Shown piece by piece: positions 52,073-64,000 of a stretch of DNA of 64,000 nucleotides. The notes under the pieces are model-generated. The model saw only the letters and a program-made list of their open reading frames with translations. It ran no database searches and was not told the DNA's origin. The position numbers and the translations under genes were made by a program. The stretch spans positions 124,001 to 188,000 of the forward strand of contig NZ_JAKWBE010000006.1 of assembly GCF_022513565.1 (NCBI RefSeq), given 5' to 3'. Each line of letters begins with the position of its first letter. Position 1 is the stretch's first letter. The stretch comes from Streptomyces gilvus (lineage in GTDB: Bacteria; Actinomycetota; Actinomycetes; Streptomycetales; Streptomycetaceae).

Positions 52073-52154
52073 AGACCCCCAACCATGATCGGTTGGGGGT
52101 CTTTTCGCTGGTGGGGCTAACAGGATTTGAACCTGTGGCCTCATCCTTATCAGG
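52071..52154 (-). repeat. attR: 84-bp repeat within intact tRNA-Ile
   Basis: It is identical to 41976-42059. It begins with the tRNA terminator hairpin and covers the tRNA 3' half up to the anticodon region, so element insertion keeps the tRNA whole on this side. Confidence 0.95.
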
Positions 52155-52185
52155 GATGCGCTCTAACCAACTGAGCTATAGCCCC
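52109..52185 (-). tRNA. tRNA-Ile (anticodon GAU), integration target
   Basis: On the minus strand it starts GGGGCTATAGCTCAGTTGG at 52185 and ends TAGCCCCACCA with encoded CCA (52109-52111). Anticodon stem-loop CATCC-CTGATAA-GGATG gives GAU. The T-arm ACAGG-TTCAAAT-CCTGT is perfect. A terminator (in the repeat) follows at ~52071-52105. The 3' half is duplicated at 42014-42059 by element insertion. Confidence 0.96.
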
Positions 52186-52262
52186 GCCGCGCTCTGCGGT
52201 GTGTGTCCCGCGCGCTGACTCCTGAAGATTAGCGCACGACGTGGGCAGTCCCAAAATCGATA

Positions 52263-52284
52263 GTCCCGCTCCGCGGAGCGGGAC
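52263..52284 (-). terminator. Palindromic terminator after the DUF3566 gene
   Basis: A perfect 22-bp palindrome of two 11-bp arms (GTCCCGCTCCG and its complement) lies 2 bp after the DUF3566 stop and may separate it from tRNA-Ile. Confidence 0.6.
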
Positions 52285-52286
52285 GC

Positions 52287-53048
52287 TCACTCGTCCTCGG
52301 CGAGCGTCAGCTCGACGCCTCCGACGAAGCCCGCGGACAGGTTGTAGATGAACGCGCCGAGCGTCGCGAGCGCCGTCGCGAGGACGACGTCGATGACCGC
52401 GATGATCGACGTGAACATCAGTACGTGCGGCAGCGACAGGAAGGACTGCAGGTCGAAGCCGTTGGACTCGTTGGAGCCGGTCGCCTCCGAGATGGTGCCG
52501 CCGACCGTCGAGAACACGCCCATCGCGTCCATGACCATCCACAGCACGGCGGACGCCACGATGGTGCAGATGCCGAGCGCGATGGAGAGCAGGAAGCTCA
52601 CCTTCATCACCGACCACGGATCGGCCTTCGCCACGCGCAGACGCGCCTTGCGGATGCGGGGCGTGGTGCGCGCGCCGGTGCGAGGACGGCGTACGGCGCC
52701 GGTGGCCGGCTGCGTCTGGCTCGGGTAGGCCTGCGGCGGGTGGTAGGGCCCGGCGGGCTGCTGCGGCTGCCGCTCACCGGGGAGCGGTGAAGTCGACTGC
52801 TGCGGCGGAGCCGGCTGGGCCGGAGGCTGGTGCTTCGGCTGCGCACCGCCGGCGGCCTGGGTGTCCGTCACAGTTCCCCCCTGTGATCCATGCGCGTCGG
52901 CGGAGGGCGGACTGCTCGGCTCCGCCTCCACCTTGCGCAGTTGAGTCGTGTGCGGATCTGACGCACGCGCGGCGGAGCCACGGCCGCCGCCGTCCGTCTC
53001 CGTACCCGTGGGGGTACCGGCCGATCCGGCGCCCGTGGCTCCGCTCAC
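52287..53048 (-). CDS. DUF3566 family membrane protein
   Basis: This 253-residue protein has a Pro/Gln/Gly-rich N-terminal ~130 residues. A DUF3566 domain follows, with ARLRVAKADPWSVMKVSFLL and two or more transmembrane helices (SIALGICTIVASAVLWMVM, VIDVVLATALATLGAFIYNL). It is the usual gene after gyrA in actinobacteria. In mycobacteria the homologue (CwsA/transmembrane neighbour) is linked to envelope growth, but its role here is unknown. It is 18 bp after gyrA in the same operon. Confidence 0.85.
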   Translation of the reverse strand: MSGATGAGSAGTPTGTETDGGGRGSAARASDPHTTQLRKVEAEPSSPPSADAHGSQGGTVTDTQAAGGAQPKHQPPAQPAPPQQSTSPLPGERQPQQPAGPYHPPQAYPSQTQPATGAVRRPRTGARTTPRIRKARLRVAKADPWSVMKVSFLLSIALGICTIVASAVLWMVMDAMGVFSTVGGTISEATGSNESNGFDLQSFLSLPHVLMFTSIIAVIDVVLATALATLGAFIYNLSAGFVGGVELTLAEDE

Positions 53049-53066
53049 GATGACTCTCTCCTCGTG

Positions 53067-55661
<2,595 letters not shown>

Positions 55662-55703
55662 TGCTGGTGAAGATCCTTCCTGGTGCGGTCAGCTGAGACC
55701 GAC

Positions 55704-58163
<2,460 letters not shown>

Positions 58164-58697
58164 TCACCCGTAGGTATCGCCGGGTCCGGTGCTGCCCGGG
58201 GCACGCAGGGGGCCGTAGCGACGGGCGGGGCCGCCGGGGCCGTTCACCTTGATCACCCGCACCGCGCCGTGTCCCAGGTCCTCGTTGAGCCGGGCGACCA
58301 GGGTGGGGGCCAGCAGGCGCAGGTTCGTCGCCCAGGCCGTGGAGTCGCAGCGCACGAAGAGCACCCGCTCGTCCTCGTCGTACTTCTCCGGCACGCAGTG
58401 CTTGGCCACGTCCTCGCCGACGATCTGCGGCCAGCGGCCCATCACCCCGCCCACCGCGGCCGGCGTCTCCCACCCCCGTTCGGTGATCAGCCGGTTGATC
58501 GCGGCGCCGAGCGCCATGGGGTCGCGTCCGTCGGCGCGCGCGCCGGAGCGCAGCCCCCCGCGCCGCGCCTGCTTCTTCTGCTGCGCCGCGTCCCCGCGCG
58601 CGCGTGCCGCTTCCTTCGCCGCCCTGAGCGCCACGCGCGCGAGGTCGACGCCACTCGGCTCCGCGGGCTTGTCAGGGGCGGGGTCCTGGTCCGTCAT
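58164..58697 (-). CDS. dciA: DciA-family (DUF721) protein
   Basis: This 177-residue protein has a KH-like DUF721 domain at ~60-165 ([40 protein letters not shown]). Its N-terminus is basic and Ala/Arg-rich. DciA is the ancestral loader of the replicative helicase DnaB in bacteria without DnaC/DnaI. It overlaps recF by 4 bp (ATGA, 58694-58697), as in many actinobacterial origin regions. Confidence 0.87.
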   Translation of the reverse strand: MTDQDPAPDKPAEPSGVDLARVALRAAKEAARARGDAAQQKKQARRGGLRSGARADGRDPMALGAAINRLITERGWETPAAVGGVMGRWPQIVGEDVAKHCVPEKYDEDERVLFVRCDSTAWATNLRLLAPTLVARLNEDLGHGAVRVIKVNGPGGPARRYGPLRAPGSTGPGDTYG

Positions 58698-59815
58698 ACG
58701 CGCTCCACCGTCCCGTCCGCCACGGAGAACCGGGTACCCGCCAGCACGTGCGGTACGTCGTCGTCGACCGCGGCCGTCACCAGCACCTGTTCGCCGGGCG
58801 CGACCAGCTCGGCCAGCCGCTCCCGGCGGCTGGTGTCCAGCTCGGCGAAGACGTCGTCGAGGACCAGCACCGGCTCGTTGCCCTCGGCGCGCAGCAGGTC
58901 GTAGGAGGCCAGGCGCAGCGCCAGCGCGTACGACCAGGACTCGCCGTGCGAGGCGTACCCCTTGGCGGGCAACTGGCCGAGTTTGAGCAGCAGGTCGTCC
59001 CGGTGCGGTCCCACGAGGGTGACGCCCCGCTCGATCTCCTGCTTGCGCGCCTCGGCGAGCGCCGCCGTCAACTGCCCGTACAGATCCTCACGCGTGTGTG
59101 CCTCACCGGGCGCCGACGACTTGTAGTCGAGGGCGATCGGACCGCCGCCCGGGGCCAGTTGCTCGTACGCCTTGTCGGCGAGCGGCTGGAGCGCGGCGAT
59201 CAGGTCCAGACGCTGGGCGAGCAACTCGGCGCCCGCGCGGGCGAGATGCTGGTCCCAGACGTCAAGGGTGGACAGGTCCATGGAACGGCCGCCGTGGCGC
59301 CGGGCGAGGGCGGCCGACTTCAGCAGGGTGTTGCGCTGCTTGAGCACCCGCTCGTAGTCGGAGCGGACGCCGGCCATGCGCGGGGATCGGGCGGTGATCA
59401 GCTCGTCGAGGAAACGGCGCCGCTCGCCGGGGTCGCCCTTGACCAGGGCGAGGTCCTCGGGCGCGAACAGCACGGTGCGTACGATGCCGAGCACGTCACG
59501 GGGTCTGACCTGCGAGGACCTGTTGATGCGGGCCCGGTTGGCCTTGCCGGGGTTCAGCTCCAGCTCGACCAGCTGCTGCCGCTCGCCCTGCCTGACCTGC
59601 GCCCGGATCACCGCGCGGTCGGCGCCCATGCGCACCAGGGGGGCATCGGAGGCGACGCGGTGGCTGCCCAGGGTGGCGAGGTAGCCGACCGCCTCGACGA
59701 GGTTGGTCTTGCCCTGGCCGTTGGGGCCGACGAAGGCGGTGACGCCCGGGTCGAGCGGGACTTCGACCCGGGCGTACGAGCGGAAGTCGGCCAGCGACAG
59801 ATGCGTGACGTGCAT
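58694..59815 (-). CDS. recF: DNA replication and repair protein RecF
   Basis: This 373-residue SMC-like ATPase has Walker A GPNGQGKT (30-37) and signature/Walker B region with [20 protein letters not shown]. RecF loads RecA at gaps with RecO/RecR. It sits between gnd and dciA in the usual order and is coupled to dciA by overlap. Confidence 0.95.
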   Translation of the reverse strand: MHVTHLSLADFRSYARVEVPLDPGVTAFVGPNGQGKTNLVEAVGYLATLGSHRVASDAPLVRMGADRAVIRAQVRQGERQQLVELELNPGKANRARINRSSQVRPRDVLGIVRTVLFAPEDLALVKGDPGERRRFLDELITARSPRMAGVRSDYERVLKQRNTLLKSAALARRHGGRSMDLSTLDVWDQHLARAGAELLAQRLDLIAALQPLADKAYEQLAPGGGPIALDYKSSAPGEAHTREDLYGQLTAALAEARKQEIERGVTLVGPHRDDLLLKLGQLPAKGYASHGESWSYALALRLASYDLLRAEGNEPVLVLDDVFAELDTSRRERLAELVAPGEQVLVTAAVDDDVPHVLAGTRFSVADGTVERV

Positions 59816-59867
59816 GGTCGGTCGCCGACCTCCCCCAGGTTGTGGACCGCTCGTGCGGCCCTGTGGA

Positions 59868-60743
59868 TTACTTCGTCTCGACCGCGTGGCCGCCGAACTG
59901 GTTGCGCAGCGCCGCGATCATCTTCATCTGCGGAGAGTCCTCCTGGCGCGACGCGAACCGCGCGAAGAGGGAGGCCGTGATCGCCGGGAGCGGCACGGCG
60001 TTGTCGATGGCGGCTTCCACAGTCCAGCGTCCCTCGCCGGAGTCCTGTGCAAAACCCTTCAGCCTGTCCAGGTGCTCGTCCGCGTCGAGGGCGTTGACCG
60101 CCAGGTCCAGCAGCCAGGAACGGATGACCGTGCCCTCCTGCCAGGAGCGGAAGACCTCGCGCACGTCCGTGACGGAGTCGACCTTCTCCAGCAGCTCCCA
60201 GCCCTCGGCGTAGGCCTGCATCATCGCGTACTCGATGCCGTTGTGGACCATCTTCGCGAAGTGCCCCGCGCCGACCTTGCCGGCGTGCACCGCTCCGAGC
60301 GTCCCCTCCGGCTTGAGGGCGTCGAAGACCGGCTGCGCCTTGGCGACGTTCTCCGCGTCGCCGCCGTACATCAGCGCGTAGCCGTTCTCCAGGCCCCAGA
60401 CGCCGCCGGAGACGCCGCAGTCGACGAAGCCTATGCCCTTGGCCGCGAGCTCCTCGGCGTGCTTCTCGTCGTCCGTCCAGCGGGAGTTGCCGCCGTCCAC
60501 GACGACGTCGCCCGGCTCGAGGAGCTCGGCCAGCTCGTCGATGGTCGACTGGGTGGGGGCACCGGCCGGGACCATCACCCAGACCACGCGCGGGGCCGCG
60601 AGGCTCTCCACAAGCTCTTTCAGGCTGTGGACATCCGCGAGGTCCGGGTTGCGGTCGTATCCGACGACGGTGTGGCCCGCGCGGCGGATCCGCTCGCGCA
60701 TGTTGCCGCCCATCTTGCCGAGGCCGACGAGACCGAGCTCCAT
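59868..60743 (-). CDS. gnd: 6-phosphogluconate dehydrogenase (short type)
   Basis: This 291-residue protein has [12 protein letters not shown] as the Rossmann dinucleotide-binding loop, [15 protein letters not shown] for the substrate, and [19 protein letters not shown] with the catalytic Lys. It is the short, YqeC/GntZ-like form that oxidatively decarboxylates 6-phosphogluconate to ribulose 5-phosphate. Its place between dnaN and recF is typical of Streptomyces origins. Cofactor choice (NAD or NADP) cannot be read with certainty. Confidence 0.92.
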   Translation of the reverse strand: MELGLVGLGKMGGNMRERIRRAGHTVVGYDRNPDLADVHSLKELVESLAAPRVVWVMVPAGAPTQSTIDELAELLEPGDVVVDGGNSRWTDDEKHAEELAAKGIGFVDCGVSGGVWGLENGYALMYGGDAENVAKAQPVFDALKPEGTLGAVHAGKVGAGHFAKMVHNGIEYAMMQAYAEGWELLEKVDSVTDVREVFRSWQEGTVIRSWLLDLAVNALDADEHLDRLKGFAQDSGEGRWTVEAAIDNAVPLPAITASLFARFASRQEDSPQMKMIAALRNQFGGHAVETK

Positions 60744-60901
60744 CAGTTGATCCTTAGGTTGCTGTGTGGCGTGTGAGGCACCTGTTCGTACCCACGTCCG
60801 AGCCTAAACCCGGACGCTCACGCACAGCTGTGGGCATACACGCTCAGATGTACGCCCCGACCTGCGGGTTTCCCCAGGCCGCGCGTTCTTCCTCCACGGC
60901 C

Positions 60902-60910
60902 TGTGGACAA
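60902..60910. promoter_or_regulatory. DnaA box at the dnaN 3' end
   Basis: TGTGGACAA, a perfect Streptomyces DnaA box, lies 10 bp from the dnaN stop, in the 177-bp gap before gnd. Confidence 0.5.
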
Positions 60911-60920
60911 CTCCCCGGCG

Positions 60921-62051
60921 TCAGCCGCTCAGCCGGACCGGCATGATCAGGTACTTGTAGGCCTCGTCCGCCTCGGCGTCCAGGGCCGGCTTGCCGCTCA
61001 GCAGAGCGGGCTTGGTGGACGTGGTGAAGGAGAGCTGGGCGACGGGGGAGTCGATCGCGCTCAGGCCGTCCAGCAGGAAGGTCGGGTTGAAGGCGATCGA
61101 GATGTCGTCGCCCTCCAGCTGCGCGTCGACCCTCTCCACAGCCTGTGCGTCGTCGCTGGAGCCGGCCTCCAGGATGAGCACGCCCTGCTCGAAGCTGAGC
61201 CGCACCGGGGTGTTGCGCTCGGCGACCAGGGCCACGCGCTTGACGGCCTCCACGAAGGGGGCGGTCTCGATCACGGCGATCGAGTTGAACTCCGTCGGGA
61301 ACAGCGTGCGGTACTTCGGGAGGTCGCCCTCGAGGAGTCGGGTGGTCGTGCGCCGCCCGGCTCCCTCGAAACCGATCAGGCCCTCGCCCGCGCCCGAGCC
61401 GGACAGCGCCAGGGTCACGCTGTCACCGCTGGTCAGCGCCTTGGCCGTGTCCAGGAGCGTCTTTGCGGGCACCAGGGCGACCGCGGAGGCCTCCGGGTTC
61501 TCCGGCTTCCACAGGAACTCGCGGACCGCGAAGCGGTAGCGGTCGGTGGAGGCCAGCGTCACCGTGTCGCCCTCGATCTCGATGCGCACACCGGTGAGGA
61601 CGGGCAGCGTGTCGTCACGGCCGGCGGCGATGGCGACCTGGGCGGCCGCGGAGGCGAAGACCTCGCCCGGCACCGTGCCCGTCGCGTTCGGCATCTGCGG
61701 CAGGGACGGGTACTCCTCCACGGGCAGGGTGTGGAGCGTGAACCGCGAGGAGCCGCAGACCACCGTCGCCCGTACACCGTCTGTGGAAATCTCCACCGGG
61801 CGGTTGGGGAGCGCACGGGAGATGTCGGCGAGCAGCCGGCCGGAGACGAGGACCGTGCCCTCCTCCTCGACCTCCGCCTCCACCGACACCCGCGCGGAGA
61901 CCTCGTAGTCGAAGCTGGACAGGCTCAGGGCTCCGTCCTCGGCCTTCAGCAGAAGGCCGGCGAGGACAGGCGCCGGCGGACGGGCCGGGAGGCTGCGCGC
62001 CGCCCAGGCCACTGCCTCCGCGAGTACGTCGCGTTCCACCCGGATCTTCAC
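60921..62051 (-). CDS. dnaN: DNA polymerase III beta sliding clamp
   Basis: This 376-residue ring-forming processivity clamp starts at GTG 62051 with KIRVERDVLAEAVAWAARSL. Three clamp domains follow, and the end KYLIMPVRLSG is the conserved C-terminus. It tethers the replicative polymerase and recruits repair partners. oriC lies directly upstream. Confidence 0.96.
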   Translation of the reverse strand: MKIRVERDVLAEAVAWAARSLPARPPAPVLAGLLLKAEDGALSLSSFDYEVSARVSVEAEVEEEGTVLVSGRLLADISRALPNRPVEISTDGVRATVVCGSSRFTLHTLPVEEYPSLPQMPNATGTVPGEVFASAAAQVAIAAGRDDTLPVLTGVRIEIEGDTVTLASTDRYRFAVREFLWKPENPEASAVALVPAKTLLDTAKALTSGDSVTLALSGSGAGEGLIGFEGAGRRTTTRLLEGDLPKYRTLFPTEFNSIAVIETAPFVEAVKRVALVAERNTPVRLSFEQGVLILEAGSSDDAQAVERVDAQLEGDDISIAFNPTFLLDGLSAIDSPVAQLSFTTSTKPALLSGKPALDAEADEAYKYLIMPVRLSG

Positions 62052-62229
62052 TGTTGCCGCCTCCTGCTGTTGCCGGCGCTTCTACGGCCTGCCTGGCTTC
62101 GTCGTCTGTCTCGGTGTCGTCGGCCCCTGTGACGGGAAGGACACCGGGGAACAGTCTGACGCACGGCACTGACAGTAGGTGCCCGTCGGGGTCAAGTCGT
62201 GACGAGGGGCAGCCGGGAGCCGGACGGCG

Positions 62230-62810
62230 AGTTGTGCACAGGGCCCCCTTCGAAACGAACTTCTCGCTCTCTCTAGTCGGGAGTAGTAGTAGGGGCTGTG
62301 GATACCGTGGATAACCCCGTTTTCCCAGCTCAGAGGCGAGATTTTGTCCACTGGCCCTGTGGGCGGAGGCGGTGGACAACTCCGGGGTTCTGTGGAGAAC
62401 AGAAAGTTCTGCACACCCCGTGCACAGCCTGAGGCGAGTTCTCCCCAGTGCCGTCCCCAGCTTTACCCACGTTTCCCACAGCCCAACCCGGCACCTTCGT
62501 GTGACGCCTTTCACTCGACGCGGTGATCAGGCGCGTCGGGTTGCCGAACAGTGGACAGGCATGTGGAGAAGTGGCGATTCGCTGGGGACAACAGGGTCCG
62601 GCCTGTGGGTTGCCGGTGGACAACTCGATGCACAGCCTGTGGATCTTCCGCCTGTCCACAGTCTGTGGAGATCCTCTGTCCACGAATCCACAACCACCTG
62701 AGCTGGGGTGATCGTCTTTCAACAGGCTGCCTGTGGACCGTGATCTGGACAACTTCGCGGTCCCCAGGATGTGGACGGGAAAAAGTCACCGGATCTGTGG
62801 AGAGAGGCCG
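62230..62810. other. oriC: Chromosomal replication origin oriC
   Basis: The 869-bp gap between dnaN and dnaA holds about 15 or more DnaA-box-like sequences on both strands. Examples are TTGTGCACA 62232, TGTGGATAC 62297, CGTGGATAA 62306, TTGTCCACT 62344, GGTGGACAA 62371 and 62615, TGGGGACAA 62583, TGTGGATCT 62638, CTGTCCACA 62652, TGTGGACCG 62732 and TCTGGACAA 62744. Dense, mostly imperfect boxes without a long AT-rich stretch are the known Streptomyces oriC pattern. Limits given are those of the box cluster. Confidence 0.93.
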
Positions 62811-62855
62811 TAACCCGGCAGGTAATCGAACAGCGGGTGTCCGCGGGACGACGAA

Positions 62856-62887
62856 GGGCGCCCCCGGGATCGGTCCCGGGAGCGCCC
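62856..62887 (-). terminator. Terminator of dnaA
   Basis: Arms GGGCGCCCCCGGGA and TCCCGGGAGCGCCC (one mismatch) form a strong hairpin 33 bp after the dnaA stop. Confidence 0.8.
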
Positions 62888-62920
62888 TCGACGGCGTGAG
62901 CGTGGCTGTGAGTGGCCGGC

Positions 62921-64000
62921 TCAGCCGTTCTTGATGCGGTTCGTCAGCTCCGTCACCTGGTTGTAGATGGAGCGCCGCTCGGCCATCAGATTGCGGATCT
63001 TGCGGTCCGCGTGCATGACGGTCGTGTGGTCGCGGTTGCCGAACTGCGCGCCGATCTTCGGCAGCGAGAGGTCGGTGAGCTCACGGCACAGGTACATGGC
63101 GATCTGCCGGGCGGTGACCAGGGCCCGGCCGCGCGAGGTGCCGCACAGGTCATCCACCGTCAGCCCGAAGTACTGCGCGGTCTCCGCCATGATGGCGCCG
63201 GCCGTGATCTCGGGGGCGGAGTCCTCGCCGCCGGGGATCAGGTCCTTGAGGACGATCTCCGTCAGACCCAGGTCCACCGGCTGCCGGTTGAGCGAGGCGA
63301 ACGCCGTCACCCGGATCAGCGCGCCCTCCAGCTCGCGGATGTTGCGCGAGATGCGGGAGGCGATGAACTCCAGTACCTCCGGCGGGGCGTTGAGCTGCTC
63401 CTGCACCGCCTTCTTGCGCAGGATCGCGATGCGCGTCTCCAGCTCGGGCGGCTGGACGTCGGTGATCAGACCCCACTCGAAACGGTTCCGCAGCCGGTCC
63501 TCCAGCGTGACCAGCTGCTTGGGCGGCCGGTCGCTGGAGAGCACGATCTGCTTGTTGGCGTTGTGGAGCGTGTTGAAGGTGTGGAAGAACTCCTCCTGCG
63601 TCGACTCCTTGTCCGCGAGGAACTGGATGTCGTCGACGAGCAGGATGTCCATCTCGCGGTACCGCTTGCGGAAGCTGTCGCCCTTGCCGTCGCGGATGGA
63701 GTTGATGAACTCGTTGGTGAACTCCTCCGAGCTCACATAACGCACGCGCGTGCCCGGATAGAGGCTGCGCGCGTAGTGCCCGATCGCGTGCAGCAGGTGC
63801 GTCTTGCCGAGGCCCGACTCCCCGTAGATGAACAGGGGGTTGTAGGCCTTCGCCGGCGCTTCGGCGACGGCGACCGCGGCCGCGTGCGCGAAACGGTTGG
63901 AGGCGCCGATGACGAACGTGTCGAAGAGGTACTTCGGGTTCAGGCGCGCGGTGGGCTCACCGGGACCGGTGGCCGGCGCGGGCTTCGCGGCCAGCGGGCC
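62921..64000 (-). CDS. dnaA: Chromosomal replication initiator DnaA, C-terminal part
   Basis: The frame is open to the window edge and gives the last 359 residues. The AAA+ domain III begins [20 protein letters not shown], with Walker A GESGLGKT and Walker [13 protein letters not shown]. Domain IV ends with the DNA-binding signature [15 protein letters not shown] and then ELTNRIKNG. DnaA-ATP binds the boxes in the adjacent oriC and melts DNA. Domains I-II (long and acidic in Streptomyces) lie outside the window. Confidence 0.97.
   Translation of the reverse strand, partial: GPLAAKPAPATGPGEPTARLNPKYLFDTFVIGASNRFAHAAAVAVAEAPAKAYNPLFIYGESGLGKTHLLHAIGHYARSLYPGTRVRYVSSEEFTNEFINSIRDGKGDSFRKRYREMDILLVDDIQFLADKESTQEEFFHTFNTLHNANKQIVLSSDRPPKQLVTLEDRLRNRFEWGLITDVQPPELETRIAILRKKAVQEQLNAPPEVLEFIASRISRNIRELEGALIRVTAFASLNRQPVDLGLTEIVLKDLIPGGEDSAPEITAGAIMAETAQYFGLTVDDLCGTSRGRALVTARQIAMYLCRELTDLSLPKIGAQFGNRDHTTVMHADRKIRNLMAERRSIYNQVTELTNRIKNG

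Larger units (their letters stand above)
41976..52154. mobile_element. AICE-type integrative element in tRNA-Ile(GAT)
   Basis: Perfect 84-bp direct repeats (41976-42059 and 52071-52154) mark attL and attR. The repeat holds the tRNA-Ile 3' half and its terminator, and the intact tRNA is at the attR side, next to int. Gene content in order is a beta-trefoil gene, a GntR repressor, a conserved small gene, TraSA-type translocase, Spd-like genes, small genes, a RepSA-type initiator, xis and int. This is the pSAM2-like actinomycete integrative and conjugative element plan. One unit is 10,095 bp. All essential modules look intact, so it may be mobile. Confidence 0.93.

Noticed and set aside
58748..59980. 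Open frame of 410 codons on the plus strand
   Set aside because: It is antisense to recF, which has clear motifs.

Overview
This window comes from a Streptomyces or very close actinobacterial chromosome, at the replication origin. The reasons are the very high GC, the gene order dnaA-oriC-dnaN-gnd-recF-dciA-gyrB-gyrA, the fhaA-fhaB-pstP-rodA-pbpA-pknB growth cluster with class E sortases and crgA beside it, and parS sites of the exact form GTTTCACGTGAAAC.

Layout. (1) 1-9.1 kb: phenylacetate catabolism, with the 3' end of paaN, the paaABCDE operon and a separate acyl-CoA dehydrogenase. Two good operator candidates lie here, a PaaR-like site before paaA and a KstR-like site before the dehydrogenase, and a degenerate 30-bp tandem array follows paaE. 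A divergent DUF5819/HTTM pair and a trmH-type methyltransferase are embedded. (2) 9.1-12.3 kb: rhodanese, J-domain-like and DUF2252 genes and tRNA-Leu(CAG). (3) 12.7-21 kb: the envelope growth and Ser/Thr phosphorylation operon. (4) 21-26.5 kb: a decayed sortase fragment abutting a restriction-endonuclease-like gene, then three intact class E sortases interleaved with pabA and small membrane genes. (5) 26.6-37.7 kb: crgA, a DnaA-box cluster, rhomboid protease, cyclophilin, tRNA-Ala(UGC), an HTH protein plus kinase pair, small conserved actinobacterial proteins, and two genes broken by frameshifts (a glycosyltransferase and an alanine-rich protein that carries two parS sites). (6) 37.8-41.8 kb: a 1333-residue HTH-STAND NTPase-transmembrane-WD40 protein with 14 WD repeats. 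(7) 41.98-52.15 kb: a 10.1-kb integrative element of the AICE (pSAM2-like) type inserted in the 3' end of tRNA-Ile(GAT). It is bounded by perfect 84-bp direct repeats and encodes integrase, excisionase, a RepSA-type initiator, a TraSA-type FtsK translocase, Spd-like spread proteins, a GntR repressor with a cluster of matching operators, and a beta-trefoil protein. Its gene-poor left arm carries a perfect parS and a tandem 11-bp iteron-like array. (8) 52.2-64 kb: the dnaA-gyrA replication cluster, all on the minus strand, with oriC between dnaN and dnaA. dnaA runs off the window end.

How the parts work together. The paa genes activate and ring-epoxidise phenylacetyl-CoA. The Pkn/PstP/FHA genes couple phosphorylation to peptidoglycan synthesis by RodA and PbpA. 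The sortases anchor surface proteins, and CrgA acts in sporulation septation. The origin region combines DnaA boxes, parS sites and gyrase. The most interesting points are a mobile element carrying a host-type centromere site, the iteron-like array and large silent left arm of that element, the DnaA-box clusters away from oriC, and the broken sortase/endonuclease locus.
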